A DNA stretch of 64,000 bases from Lojkania enalia (taxonomy: Eukaryota; Ascomycota; Dothideomycetes; Pleosporales). Position 1 is the stretch's first letter. The number at the start of each line of letters is the position of its first letter. The stretch lies in the NCBI GenBank assembly GCA_010094045.1, contig ML986619.1:70858-134857 (forward strand), given 5' to 3'. A program made the position numbers and the translations under genes. Below, in pieces: positions 23,550 to 35,861 of the stretch. The notes below the pieces were generated by a model. The model saw nothing but the letters and a program-made list of their open reading frames with translations. It was not told where the DNA came from and ran no database searches.

Positions 23550-24575
23550 TCAAGCAGAACTTCGCTCGAGCTTCTCCATCAAAGTCCTCCTAACTTTGAT
23601 ATTGACCACGCCACCGAACCCAAACGCCGGAATGATCCTTCCCATCCTCGCAAACGCGCTCTTTCCCCAATTCTTCACCACAATACTCGCTCTGTCTTGC
23701 CATCTCATTCCATGCCGATTGTACATATCCAATCCTAGCAAATGTAATGGCGTGGACACCCACTGCACAGCGGCAGGTGTGACGAACTGCGCGGCACTAA
23801 TCGCGCTCACGTACTTCTTCATCTCCTCAGTCATTTTCCTGTCCAAGTGTGGGGAGAGTATGGACGGCATATTGAAGCTAGCAAAGATGGTTAAGCAATC
23901 TCTGATGGTAAACAGGGCGAACGTAGGTAGCGGAACGGGCCGGGAGGACGCAGCAGGGTTGCCGAAGGTCTGGGTAAACGCATTATCCTTGTACAAACAG
24001 AGGGCTAGATTGGTCGCGCTGGTTGCCACGAACTTTGACGTTCCAGCAGTCGTGGATGTAAAGGATTTGTTTGACACGGTCGAGGAGGCGGTGTCAATGG
24101 AATTTGCGGTGAGATAAGTACCGCAATATAGCGCGGCTACGAGAGCGAAGGGCCGCGAGAAGAAGAACGAGTATGGCCGGAAGAGCATCTGCGCCAGGGA
24201 GGTCTTAAGGCTTGTGCCTAATGTTGCGCGGCCGGAGGAGTTCTCGATGATACCTCTGCTTCGCATCAGCCTGCGCCTCCGTCATTAAACAACACGCGTG
24301 GCTCTGACTTACTTGTCAATCATCGTGACGATGGGTGCAACCAGTGCTCCCGCCGCACCTGCTGCAACAACATCCGCGCCGATCCTCAGGCCTAGCTTGC
24401 TCGTATTCCAACTCTGCCTCACCTCTCCGTCGACGCCCCTCTCCGCCATGGCTACTGGATTCGGTATACTCGACAGCTTGGGAGCGGGCAGCGTTGTAGC
24501 CCTCCCGTCTTCTGCCTCCGCCGCGCTCCGCACCTGGGCCGCGCTCAGTCCCGAATCCTTGTCTCCTTTCCCCAT
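23550..24575 (-). CDS. Conserved multi-pass membrane protein, probably organellar
   Basis: Exons are 24575-24313 and 24255-23550, with a 57-nt GTAAGT..CAG intron, encoding 322 residues. A hydrophilic N-terminus is followed by a hydrophobic segment (GADVVAAGAAGALVAPIV) and the motif IIENSSGR. Several further membrane-compatible segments follow. They include FFFSRPFALVAALYCGTYLT, LFTIRDCLTIFASFN and AAQFVTPAAVQW. The architecture of small helices with conserved polar motifs, and the Lys/Arg-rich loops, resemble mitochondrial membrane proteins that I remember as conserved 'sequence orphans' in Ascomycota. I do not assign a function. The choice between the CAG and the adjacent AAG acceptor changes one residue. 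The gene is complete and shows no defects. Confidence 0.8.
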
Positions 24576-25726
24576 TGCAGCTTCCTCCGATGGTTGATGA
24601 ATTCGCGCTTTACGTGCTGCATGTATTCACCTGTCGCTCGTCTTAACGAGATCGCGTTTGCCGCGTGAACATTGGGTGCGGGGGCTACTCGAAGACCCAC
24701 TCAACGTGCCGGGCTATGGGTGGAGGTTCTGAGGGGAGAGACGGCTCTCGACGGCGAAGTCAGAAATGTTACCAGTCCGGCTGAGAAGGGCGTGTCGGGC
24801 GTTAAGCCGACTTCGGAGGAAAAAAAAGCCGATGGCAGGCGCATCTACGCGATGATAATTGGTCAATTGCGCCTCCACATTCCCCCTTTCCTCATCACTG
24901 TCTTCCCCCAGGCATGATATATTGGGAGACGCTCCGTAGCGTCTGTCAGCATTCAGCATTCGAAAAGGATCGATTGACTCCATAACACCTGTACGTTTAC
25001 CGCCGCTTGGGCGAAGCATATTGGCGGATTGACAGGAGCACAACGCCGCACAGGAAGGGACAGGTATCCAAACTCTCCCAAAACAAACCTCAGTTGCAAA
25101 GAAACAAACTTCCAAGTCTCGAAAACAAGTCAATTACTTTACACCATTACATCCCAACCCACCTCGAGTATACCACAATCGTGATAGAAACGAAGGACAC
25201 GGAAGACGGAAGAAGTGAAAGTAGGACAGATTGTGAAAACGAGAACTCGAAATCCTTGAACAATGCTGCCACCTATCCTCTCATGCGCTTCACATGCTAT
25301 GATATAGTGCCCCATCCTCCCCGATCCATCATTGCATGCCCGTCTGATGTCGTGAATCCTCCAAGTAATGCCAACAAACCTTTAACATAGGGCGAAATGC
25401 GGCCCAAAAGAAGCCAGGGGAATTGAGTGTGCTCGATCGCCAGATGCGCCGCCATGGAAAACGCCATCTTTCGATCCCACCATATTTTCAAACGCCGTTT
25501 CAAAAGTGGAAAGCCTACGAGAAAGAATGCTTTGGTGAGGTGTTGCCGGGGCCGGTGGAGCCTCCGACTGCCCCCAGACCAGTGGAGAAGAAATATATTC
25601 AATGTCCAAGCCGCCCAATTCTTTCATTAATCGTCATCGTCATTAAACAACCGCTTGACTCCTTCCACGTAGCCGAGAAAGGCCAAAGTTCAAAGGAGAG
25701 TGCGGTGAACAACAAGATAGTCTGTT
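24576..25726. other. Intergenic region
   Basis: 1.15 kb between the starts and ends of two minus-strand genes. It should contain the promoter of the membrane-protein gene and the 3' UTR of bem1. Overlapping open frames at 25297-25755 on both strands have no recognisable motif. Confidence 0.5.
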
Positions 25727-27820
25727 CTATCTCGCAACTTGAACAGCCAAAGTGAGCTTGGGGTTTCGCTCCACAGCAATTGCGAGATCCTCATCGTTCT
25801 CGATGGGGTAGTATTGCCCCTCAATTTCGTCTCGGTACTCTACCAGTAGCTCTACGGCTCCCTCGTCGGGCTTTTCTAGTGCCCTTCGCTCCTTTAGTTT
25901 GGTATACAAGTCCATAAACTTGAGTGACGTTGGCATGCGTATCACAACGCAATTGTCTTCTTCAAACCACACCTTAATCTTGAGTGCAGATCCTATACCG
26001 GTCGAAGTCGCAGACAAACCAGAGTTTTGGTGTTGCATAGGCGGTGGTAGGGTTGACCCGTAAGGTTGGCTTGCGACTGACTGGCCGCGTTGATGGCTAG
26101 CAAAATTGGACCCAGTCGAGTATGGGGTTTGCGGAGTCGTCGCTTGATGGAGTTGGTCGGCGGATGACTGTCTGGAGGCGCCTTGTGAGGGGTCGGAAGA
26201 TCTTCCTGAGGTTTGTGATAGACGGTACGCCTCTGCTTCGGCCGTGACAACATCCGGGTCTATTTCATAATCGCCCTGTCTGGGAGCAAAAAAGCCTTTG
26301 ACCAGTGATCCTTGCGTTATATGCGGTCCAAGCTCGAGGAGCTTTTTGATGTACTCGTCTAGATTGGAGCGGCGCCCGTTGGAAATATTGTCGGTGACAT
26401 ATGTCACTGGTCCCGGCATAAAGGGTAACGTTCGTTCGCCTGAGCCACTGGTACCAGCCTCGACAGGGTAAGTTGCAATCAGCTGAATCTGTAGGTCGTA
26501 AAAGTCTTGGTACAGTCGCTGGAGCTCCCAATGTCGGCCATCTGCCATCTCGCATTCAATAATAAACCAGAAAATGTCATCTGCAAAGCAATATCGCGGG
26601 ACGCTGGCCTTCACTGGCGCATGCAGATTGGTATCAGACGCACGTGCCGGTTGTTGATTCTGGTACTGGGAGGCATTTCGCGAATGAGAGGGAGCCTGCA
26701 AAGCCAACCCCGGTCAGAAGGTGGTCGGAAAATGTCTGATTAGGCAAAACTCACCGAATTTCCTGGCGCAAACCCACCATTGGCGTGTCCGCCTGCTTGA
26801 CTCTTATTACTTAGGCTCATTCGCTCCATGCCCTGTTGGAGGGTCTGCTGCGAGTTTGTCTCCAGCTTCCCAAGTGGGATGCTTCCGTTCTTGTAGTCAG
26901 CTGCCATCTTCTTCCATTCCTCGACCTTTGGCACACCCGCTCTCCGAACCGCTTCTTGCGGGTCGGGCACCGCTTGCCCGGTTGTCATGTCTCGTATCTC
27001 AATGAAAGATACGGGAATCAGTCCGGGTCCGCCTAGTCGAGTGATGGGCTTCGCAACGAACCATTCTGGGTTCGATTGCGCGATGACGATGATAGCTTCC
27101 CCCTCCTTGGCTTCCAGCTCGTCGGGCCGTTCTGCTTTGAAATCGTACATGACAATGCCGTATACCATGGCACCCGAGCCTTTGCCCATGGACTTTGACA
27201 TGCGTATCGGCGGTCTTGATACGTCCTCTGTGCTGCTTGGGCTCGCGACAGCTCGTTCTGCATACCCGGAGTCGTGCGGCGCGCTCGGAGTCTGGCTCGC
27301 AGACCTAGTCGAGCTGCCGCTATCACGTACCGTCTTGCCTACGCCTTCAAAGTATGAGACTGGCACAAGGCCGCGTGTGTTCTTCAGCGGGTTGCAGGCC
27401 TCGTACCAGTCGGTGTCGTTTTCGCGGCCGACTACATGGAGGAAGTCGCCCTGGTTAAAGCTGAGGTAGCCGGAGTTGGGGTCTGGATCGGGCGCTTGGT
27501 AGTCATATAGCGCCTTGATGACCTGTTTTGGAGCAAGAGCGGTTGTCAGCGGAGTCCGTAAACAGCTTACTGGGCCTGCCTGCTTCGGTGGCTGGCCGGC
27601 GGGGTAGGCTGAACTTGTCGCCACGGCGGAGACTCACCTTCTTGGGAGGGACGATTGCTATGGCATCCTTGGGCGGTATCGAGATGTGGTGCGGCCGGCT
27701 GTCCTTCTCGCTCTTCATGGACCGTCGAAACTGCAGTATGCGGTTAGCTGGAGGCTCCCACGGCGTGACTGGCTTGACGCCCAACATGGGCGCTGCGGCG
27801 AGCCGGTGGCCTACCTTCAT
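25727..27820 (-). CDS. bem1: Bem1/Scd2-family polarity scaffold (SH3-SH3-PX-PB1)
   Basis: Scaffold linking Cdc42, its GEF Cdc24 and PAK kinases at sites of polarised growth. Exons are 27820-27815 (only six bases, Met-Lys), 27730-27638, 27522-26755 and 26695-25727, giving 611 residues. Introns are 84, 115 and 59 nt. Domains in order: a basic N-terminus (FRRSMK), then SH3-1 from residue 34 (VIKALYDYQ..YLSFNQGD). SH3-2 starts near 153 (YGIVMYDFKAERPDELEAKE..GLIPVSFIEI), and a PX domain covers about 320-430. A Gln/Ser-rich linker and a PB1 domain in the last about 80 residues (LKIKVWFEEDNCVVIRMP) complete it. The acidic OPCA-like stretch (YYPIENDEDL) lies within the PB1. The length and order match the family fully. 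The hyphal tip is the expected location. Confidence 0.95.
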
Positions 27821-29847
27821 GATGAGTGCGATGTATCTCAGCGCCTCGGACGGAGGAGATGAGTGCTTTTCAGTGTGATGCTACGAGTACGATCGGTCGG
27901 AAGCGCGGTCGCGGTCGCGGTAGTGGGAGGCAGGTTTGATTGCGCAGAGAGGTGCGGCGCCCAGGATGAAAATCGGCAGATTGGCGTTCTAGTGCTTGGG
28001 CCGCGGGGAGCCTGAGTGGAAATGAGCAGCCGCCTCGCGGGGGGGTTCGTGCTGCGTGGGCGCGCAAGTCTCAGGAGGGAGAGCCCGTCTGCCGCCGGCG
28101 TGGTGTTGTGTCGTCGCGGAGATTCGCACACAGGGTGGAAGGGTTGGTGGGCAGGGTGTCAAGAAATGAAAGACCAGCGGTGCTCGAGTTCTGGCCACAG
28201 GGAGGGGACCCTTGAACACCTGCGCCTGTGAGCGACGGTGTGGCTGCGACGCAGGAATAGGAATAAACCAGGGCCCGGCGGCGGGCGTGAATGGCGAGTG
28301 GGCGGCGATGCGCGTTCTTTGTTCGGCCGGGCTAGACGCAGAGTTGAAATGACGACGCTGGCGGTACAGACAATGGCTGGCCACGCTCGGCGAGGAATGA
28401 GGATCGATAGCTTGTGCGCAGCGCGAACGGGCCAAATGCAAAATGCAGCAAAAGGCCTCCACTCGACGGGCGGCTTAGCTGCTGGGCGTTCTGCAGGTCC
28501 GCTGCCTGTCAGCCGGCGTAGCTCCGATTGCTTGGGCTGAATTCTGTCGCGTGAAATTATGCCCCTTCAGCCAATGATGTCGCTCAAAGCGGGCAATTAT
28601 ATATCAAACTCCCGGGGCTCCCGCGAGGAGCTTGCATGCGGAGCGGCACAGCGCGCAGCCCATGTATCCGGCGTGTAAACGTTATTATTGCATTGCTATT
28701 GCATCTGCCCACGATGCTGCTTTTACCCAGCTGCTCTCGATCAGCCCTAGGCTTACCCTTTTGCTCGACCTTGACTCCACCGCCCTCAGGGTTCTCCGCT
28801 GGGTATCCAGCCGTCCGGGCGCCAACAGGCCAGGGATGGGTGCGATAGGGCATGAAGCACAATCGAACAGCTGGTGACCACCACCACATCACATTACACC
28901 ACATTACACCACGCATCGCCTTCAGCAGATTGCACTTGAATGGCCAATGGATTCGCTATCGCAACATAGTAGGCGCTGAACAAAATGGAGGTACGGCTGC
29001 AAATCGCTTTGGCCTACGAGTGCTCGCCTATAGCAGGCGAATCACCATCGGAGAAGCCATCTACACACCACCATTGGCCATTGGACAGCGCCTCCAACGA
29101 AAACTCAAAGAACACCCGCCGCACGTGAACCGCCATAACCGTGATACTGCATTGCCGCCCAACGCCGCCCACGCCGCATACGAACCGAATGGAAACCAAA
29201 AGAAATCTAGAAGGTAAAATTGTGTCCGTGGAAGAGATTGCCCAGGTCTCGGGATGAAGCAAAATCGGCCGGGAAGCGACGCCGATCAGTACTTGCCTTT
29301 CGGGGAAGGCTGACCAGTATCCGTGACCCCACGTGTGCAGTCGGACATTTTCTAGCCGCCCCATCAATTATATCTTGAGACAGAGCCTTCTCCCTAGCCA
29401 GGCATTGACAAATTGTCATCGCATCCACGCCCGTCTGCCATCCCTCTCGATCCGCATGTTGTTTCCCGTACACAAACTCTTCCGACTCTGACAAAAAAAA
29501 AGGAGAGATGACGTATCGCACGAGAGAAAGTGGTTCCACTTTCAAAGGGGAACAAGGATCGAGCTCCTGGACGAGACGTCTAACGTCTGAAGTCGACAAA
29601 CTAGAAGTTTCCGCACACCATGGCATTGAGCGGAAACCCCGCGATCCGCGCCGTTGTGGTGGGAAAACGAAGCAATTGACACCGGGAAATAGCCGTTTGA
29701 CACTACCTCTGATCCGGCAGGAGATGCTGATGACGTAGGAAAGTGGCGCAGGGTATTGCATACAAACATTCGGTTGGTATAATATAAACACAGTCGTAAG
29801 GGGATAAGATATGTTATGAAGAGAAGCTGAGTGTCGGTCGTGCTGCA
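27821..29847. other. Long upstream region of bem1
   Basis: 2.0 kb between the bem1 start and the 3' end of the Thp3-like gene. It is GC-rich next to bem1. A short direct repeat of ACATTACACC occurs near 28885-28910. A 213-codon minus-strand frame ends near 29207, but composition and lack of motifs argue against a gene. Confidence 0.5.
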
Positions 29848-31514
29848 TCAGATTTGGCCTTTGATGTCTACTTTACTGAAAGCGGTGGCACGGAGGCTTT
29901 CGAACAAGCCTACGCCTTGTTTGACTCTCACGCGATGCTGAGGCTCGTCCCTATCATTCACCTTCTCCTCGATGAGGTCTTGCGCACCGTGAGAGGCAAG
30001 GAAGTCTACGCAATCACCGTCGGAATCAAACCCGAGTTCGTCTGTGAGAAAACGAAGGGTAACCGACATGTATCTAGAACATATTAGCTGCGGCTTGGAA
30101 CGCAATTGCGGAGTGCATACGCTTTAGAGATGTTAGCGAGAGCATGCAGCCGCTCACGCTCGATGAACATATCCATCAAGTACATGCCCATGTTGGGCGC
30201 GGCAAGATACAGCCTAAAGAATTTGTGGTAATTGCCGAGGGCCAGGGCGGAACGAACATCAAGTGCATGTCTCACGGCGGGCTGTGCTTTGTCTGCTGGG
30301 GTTAATTCTGCCAACAAGTCGTTCATGTCGGTCTTGTTGCATGTGTACACAAAGTAAAGTATGCGGTATGCCAGGAACTCTTCGGGGTGGCCGCCACTCA
30401 ATTTCAACATGTACAGTGCCCGTAGCTGCGTCTGACACTGGTTATACTCACCCAAATCCCCCTTTTCTAGTGCTATCCGGGCGTGAAGTTCGTAAACACG
30501 AACAGTGAAGGCATTCTTGATGTGTTGAACCGTAAGATCTTGGCGTAGGGACTTGAATTGGTTGCATATGTAATTATAGTTGTTCTCTTTGCGCCATTTG
30601 TCTTTGAGGAAGCCCAAAGTTTTTTCGAGGATGTATAGCGGGCGGACAGTTTCTGGCTTCGGTGGTGCTGTTAGGCGGAAATAGCTTTTCTCAAGGTCTG
30701 TATTGGTCCCAACGACCGGTCCAACAGGCATCATCTCCGAATCTGAGTCATTGCGTGATGAGCTCCCAGAAGGCATAATTTTATCGGTCTGAAAGCGCTG
30801 CCTACGCTTTTCCTTTTCCAGATCTAGCTGGTTAGACTTACTTGTAGAAGCGTTCTTCTTGTGGCGCTTGTCGTTGTGTCCGCTTACATAGGTGATCCGA
30901 TCTTGGATAGAGGCACCGTTAGTCTTTCGCGATGGCTGGATGGTCTGTTCTGCTGGGGTAGGTTGGACGTCCTCCACGGTATCAGTAGATTTACGTTTTT
31001 TGGCACTTTGAGCCGACGATGAGCTATTGTTAGTGAAGGCGCCAGCGGAATACGCGTGCGGAAGCTGAGCGTGGCCCGCAAAGTCAGGGCCGGTGGCGAT
31101 GAGTGGCCTGGTGCTCATGGCCCTCCGCTCTGCCTGAAGAAGATGCTGCGGGAGAGGATATGTTTCCCAGGCAAGTTGCTCTAGCATGCTCCGCTCGGCA
31201 AAATATTGGAGAACATCCTTGAGCTTAGCTTGCATATCCGTGACAGAGATGCCCTCGATGGCATTCTTGGGGTCAAAGGCGCGCCCGACATAGTCGCGGA
31301 CCGGCTGAGGCCAGTCGACCTTTTGTTTTGCGGCGGATGGAGAAACGGCAGCGTGCTGGAATGCAAGGTCAAAGGACACGCGCGAAGCGAGTTGTGAGGG
31401 GGAACCTACCGGTAGAGGGGTAGGCCTGGCGAGAGTCGTTCGCGTAGGCACTGCATTGTAGGCGGGTGGCCGCGGTGACATATTGTGCCACGGAGCCGTG
31501 AGAGGGAAAGACAT
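29848..31514 (-). CDS. SAC3/GANP-domain protein, Thp3/LENG8 type
   Basis: Nuclear mRNA-metabolism factor; yeast Thp3 works with Csn12 in transcription elongation and splicing. The diagnostic core reads LEKSYFRLTAPPKPETVRPL, then a segment with NNYNYICNQFKSLRQDLTVQ, then ALEKGDLGEYNQCQTQLRAL. These are strong SAC3/GANP-PCI signatures of the LENG8 branch. The last intron (30120-30074, 47 nt) joins ISKAY to MSVTLRFLTDELGFD, the winged-helix end of the PCI. A 54-nt in-frame segment at 31409-31356 (GTAGGT..TTTGACC..CCAG) is probably an intron too, giving 521 residues. The N-terminal third has WPQPVRDYVGRAFD, which is conserved in the group. A Lys/Arg-rich disordered linker (AKKRKST) follows. The ATG at 31514 follows a CT-rich leader; the frame stays open further upstream. 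Confidence 0.88.
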
Positions 31515-31912
31515 GGGACAGCGCGCACGTGGAGAAGGGAGAGTGGCAGTGGTAGGGTAGGGCAGGGGAGAGGGAAGGTTTACCGTTATTGCTCCGTGGG
31601 AGCCTGTCTCCAATGGCCGTCGCTTGCGATTGTAGGTTGGGTGTCGAGAGAGGTCGAGAGGATGGTGGTCGAGGGTTGTGGAGTGAGGCGACGACGAAGA
31701 GGAGGGCACTATGGAGGTCAGGTGCCAGTGGACGACGCAGTGTGCCAAGGCCTAAGCGAGGAACTAACCGCACCTGGCAATTTAAGGTGACGATAGCCGG
31801 GCTAGGGCGGTGGGATGTGAATGTGCGCGTACGTGATGCCGAGATATCTGTGTGTTTCTAGCATCCGTCCTCTATCAGCAGCGATCAAACATCTCCGTCA
31901 CCCATGACCTGA
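31515..31912. promoter_or_regulatory. Bidirectional promoter, Thp3-like gene / vps36
   Basis: A 398-bp spacer between divergent starts. A CT-rich pyrimidine tract on the minus strand lies just before the Thp3-like ATG, as is common in fungal leaders. Confidence 0.55.
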
Positions 31913-33834
31913 ATGTTTCTGCATCAGCTCGACCTAACCACAGCCCTTCGCCCGTCACTCCTACCGGAGGAGACGCTTCTATTTGTGCAAGATGCCGTAG
32001 GCTTGTACGAGGGGTGCGTAGCTTTCCGCAAAGCACGATATACGACGCTAACTGTGGATCTTAGAAAATACAAGATCCCACAGTATCAGAACGGCCAGGC
32101 TTATTTAACATCTCATCGAGTGTGCTACGTCGACCACAATGAGCCAAGGAAGTACTCTGTAGCTATCAATCTCAAGGATGTGGAGCGGCCGGAGTTCTAC
32201 GTACGCCTACACTATCCTGTGGGTTTAGTCCGTATCTAACACCTTAACAGGCCGGTTTTCTGAAGTCATCATCAAAAATTACTCTTTACCCCAAGCCATC
32301 GAAAGGGGTCTCGCGCGGTCCAACTGTCTCGACCGGCAACAGTCAGGCTCCGTCCTCGACAACACCAGAGAGGACCGGAAGTCCTTTGCGCTCACTTACG
32401 CCTTCCCCTGCACCAGTTCCAGCATCCAATGCCACGTGGGTCTGCCCTATCTGCTCGTTCTCGAATCCGGTTCCCTCAAACTTCGATCCAGCCACTGCAA
32501 ACTCGCGCACACCTCTACCGCCATGTCTGGCATGTGGGATAAAACCGCCGTTGGCGAATGTAGTGAAGGCAGCCATAGCAGCTATCACGAATCGGCAGGC
32601 TCAGGGGTTAGGTTCCGACTGCAACAAAATTGGGGTCCCATCCAGTACGAACACCGGGGCTGGAGCTTCCGGGACTTTTGCCTGTCCAAGGTGCACGTTC
32701 CAGAATCATCCCTCGCTTCTTACCTGCGAGATGTGCGGAGCGTCATTGTTATCTATGGCAGACAAAAGGCTAGAAGTAGCGAAGAGCATTGGGCGGTCTG
32801 AATCCCCGGGTCCCTTAGCCAACAACAACCCTCTTCAAGACGAGACGATAGAGTCAATAAAGTTCTCCTTTCGTGGAGGCGGCGAAAAGATATTTTACGA
32901 GCGCCTGAAAAATGCTTTGGTCCAGCGGAAATGGCTCCTCCAGAGCGCACCACCGATCCCCAAACCTCGTCCTTCCTCCGGCGTGTTCGATGATGGATAT
33001 TCAACTACCGCGGACCAGGATGTGGACCCGGAACGAAACAAAGTTGTTGGAATAGCTGGCCTTGAACGACGAGGCCTTGAGCAGCAGAAGAACAACGAAG
33101 CCGTCATTGGCAGCGCGTTTGAGGACCTCGAGGCTCTGATGACTTCTGCCAAGGAGGTTATTGCTCTTGCCGAGCAATTTGCTTCACAAACGAGCCTAGG
33201 AGCTAACGGAAGCTCCGAAGCTAGTGCCCTGGCGTCTCAATCTGCTTCTACACTTGGCCTCGTGACAACAAAGGATATGCTGGGCTCGGGCTCAGAGTCC
33301 CTATACATCTCCGAGCTTTCGAGGAACTTGGCAGAGTATCTGACGGATGATACATATGGTATCCTGAAGAAGGAGGGAGGCATCATGACGCTCGTAGATC
33401 TCTGGGCTGTTTTCAATCGCGCCCGGGGGGGTGTTGAACTCGTCAGTCCAACAGACTTCGAGCAAGCCGCTAGGATGTGGGACAAGCTAAGACTTCCGGT
33501 CCGACTTCGGAAGTTCAAGAGTGGGCTTCTAGTGGTGCAGGGTCGCGAGCGTACCGACCAGAAAACGATTGGTAGTCTTTTAGCCTGGTTGAGGCAATTG
33601 CATGATGAACCTCCCACTACAGAGCTGTTGTGGGATTGGCAGGCCTATGGCAGGGGAGTGACTGCTCAAGAGACGGCTGAAAGGTTTGGTTGGAGCGTTG
33701 GAGTTGCGACTGAGGAATTGGAGATGGCAGAGGAGAGCGGCGCACTATGCCGGGAGCAAGGTCTTGATGGATTGAGGTTTTGGGAGAATTGGCTCGTTCA
33801 GATGCCGGCAGATGTCTCAGCTGCGACTATATAA
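31913..33834 (+). CDS. vps36: ESCRT-II subunit Vps36 (GLUE domain with two NZF fingers)
   Basis: Endosomal ESCRT-II component that binds phosphoinositide, ubiquitin and ESCRT-I to sort cargo into multivesicular bodies. Exons are 31913-32200 and 32251-33834 (50-nt intron), 623 residues. The N-terminal GLUE half contains QNGQAYLTSHRVCYVD. Two zinc fingers are inserted in it. NZF1 is at about 159-192 (CPIC..CLAC, with a 23-residue spacer) and NZF2 at about 239-265 (CPRCTFQNHPSLLTCEMCG). The GLUE domain resumes with IKFSFRGGGEKIFYERLK. The C-terminal winged-helix EAP30 domain includes LVDLWAVFNRARGG and RTDQKTIGSLLAWLRQL. This insertion pattern is the yeast-type Vps36 architecture. The protein is complete, and its 3' end is followed by an AT-rich spacer. 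Confidence 0.95.
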
Positions 33835-34980
33835 GGGCGACATATGAATAGAGTACGCAAAACCAATGAAGTACTAGGTAGTCCATGCGCATGGTTATTA
33901 TATTGGAGCTTCTGTACCGATTGTTCGAGTGTTGAATATTGCTATAAAGAATATAACTTTGGCGTTTCGTCTCATCAATATGCTGAGAATTGCGGGATAG
34001 CACGAAGAATCATATATTACTCTTGAACGGTACTTGATTCCGCAATAAGATCATCCATGCATATATAGATATGCTAGTCTAGTGGCTGATCAACGGATAC
34101 TATATGCAGACCTCGATCTCTAGTCCCCGCAGGCACTTCTCAATCAATTACTTTTCTTCCAATCGGAAGTTTCCATTCATTCATAGTGCGCTGATTTTTT
34201 GGGGTTTGGCATATCTAGAGTATCAATGAAGTGTCGGAATATATTACCATGTTTTTGCATCCGCGGTATCCTATGATAGCTGCGTGCATGCGGCGTAATA
34301 GGACAGAGATCGAAGGACGAAGAAGTAATTCTGTTAGCCAAGATGTGGACCAGCGATATGAGAGACATTCTACCTCCTAGAAGCATTTATTCATGCGATA
34401 TTGATGGGGCTGCATGAAGAGAGTGGAGACTTGGGACATCAGGGTTTCGGACGCCACATTACTGTAACTACCGCTGCAAAAACGTATCTAGATGAGGAAT
34501 ATATCTTTAAAACACCACAGTCTATCACAGTATAATTATCTTAGTTCTTTCATGATTTTAGTCCCGCGAGCGAAACAAATACCCCTCTACGGGCATCGCC
34601 AATCCCGCTATACGAATATCCATCCAACAACGATCTTGCGCTTTGAACAGCCGACTCCCGATAATTCAGTCACTTTGTTTTCAGCTTAGTGAGGTTGCTA
34701 TTATCCTTTCTGTTCCTTGAAGATTGCTTCGGAGATGAGGGGACTTCTTGTCCGCAGTGCCGATTTCGAAGAGCAACTAGTGATCTCGGGCCCGAAACCA
34801 ACGCTCCTAACAACGGTGAGCGGTCATGGGATAGAGAGTGTCCCAAACTCCGTCCACTAACACCGTGAATTCCTACGGGGATTTAAAGCATAGCTTTCCC
34901 TGCATTGCTGTCAATATTAATTTTTGTCCTACGCGAACCACCCTCCACCTTGCAAAGCTTCACAGTTTGTCTACTTTAGT
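33835..34980. other. Intergenic region
   Basis: 1.15 kb, AT-rich, holding the vps36 3' flank and the promoter of the SDR gene. No other feature is seen. Confidence 0.6.
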
Positions 34981-35861
34981 ATGTCAACCGATAAGACTAT
35001 TGTTGTAATTACCGGCGGTAATACTGGTATTGGTTATGAGACCGTGAAAGCCCTCATGGATTCACCTGCTCCATACACGGTTCTCATGGGCAGTCGCAAG
35101 CTCGAAAATGCGTCCGATGCAATAGCAAAACTATCTTCAGAGATTTCAAATTCCTCATCAGAAGTCGTCCCTATCCAGATCGACATCACAGACGATGACT
35201 CAATCTCAAACGCCTACAAAGAGATAGAATCAAAATTCGGTAAAGTGGATGCCTTGATCAATAATGCCGGTACGTACTTCTCTGTAGATAGCCCTCGTCT
35301 CTTTTTAGATTTAGAATTCATGTGGCCGTAGGTGCTTCTTTCGACGCGATAATGAAGGAAAAGCCGGGTCCAACTGGCATCCGCGAGGCCTGGGAAACAA
35401 GCTACTCCGTCAACGTGTCTAGCACCCAAGTCATGACTACAACCTTTATCCCTCTTCTCCTCAAATCCTCGTCTCCCCGCCTCCTCTTCATAACCTCTGG
35501 TCTCTCTTCCCTAACAACCATGTCCGGCGGCTTCAACTCTAAATTGGGAGCAGGCGCGCCACAAGCCGGCTGGCCAAAGCCCCCGGAGGCTAGTGTGATT
35601 GCCTACAGAAGCTCTAAGACGGCATTGAACATGATGATGTTAGATTGGGCAAGGGTGTTGAAGCAGGATGGTGTGAAGGTCTTTGCGATAAGTCCTGGGT
35701 TTTTAGCAACGGGATTGGGTGGGGTGGGAGCCGCGACTTTGAGGAAGTTTGGCGCTGGAGAGCCAAGTGAGGGGGGTGATCTGATTAGGAAAGTTGTTCA
35801 AGGGGAGAGGGATGCAGATGCTGGGAAAGTGGTTAACAAGGACGGTGTGCAGCCATGGTAG
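34981..35861 (+). CDS. Short-chain dehydrogenase/reductase (carbonyl reductase-like)
   Basis: NAD(P)(H)-dependent oxidoreductase of the classical SDR type, 272 residues. Exons are 34981-35269 and 35332-35861, with a 62-nt intron inside the NNAG motif codon. Motifs: the Rossmann loop TGGNTGIG at residues 11-18, NNAG at 94-97, a catalytic Ser in FITSGLSSL, and the YxxxK dyad Tyr188/Lys192 (AYRSSKTALNMMMLDWAR). SPGFLATGLGG follows as the PG motif region. The cofactor pocket with SRK at the end of strand 2 (LMGSRKLENA) has a basic residue that favours NADP(H), which is inference. Family resemblance is to fungal carbonyl reductases, and the substrate is unknown. The ATG at 34981 sits six codons before the first beta strand. 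The in-frame ATG at 34924 would add a leader of unlikely composition. Confidence 0.9.

Noticed and set aside
29207..29848. 213-codon minus-strand open frame between bem1 and the Thp3-like gene
   Set aside because: It starts on the Thp3-like stop, has no domain, signal or splice logic, and its composition resembles translated non-coding DNA.
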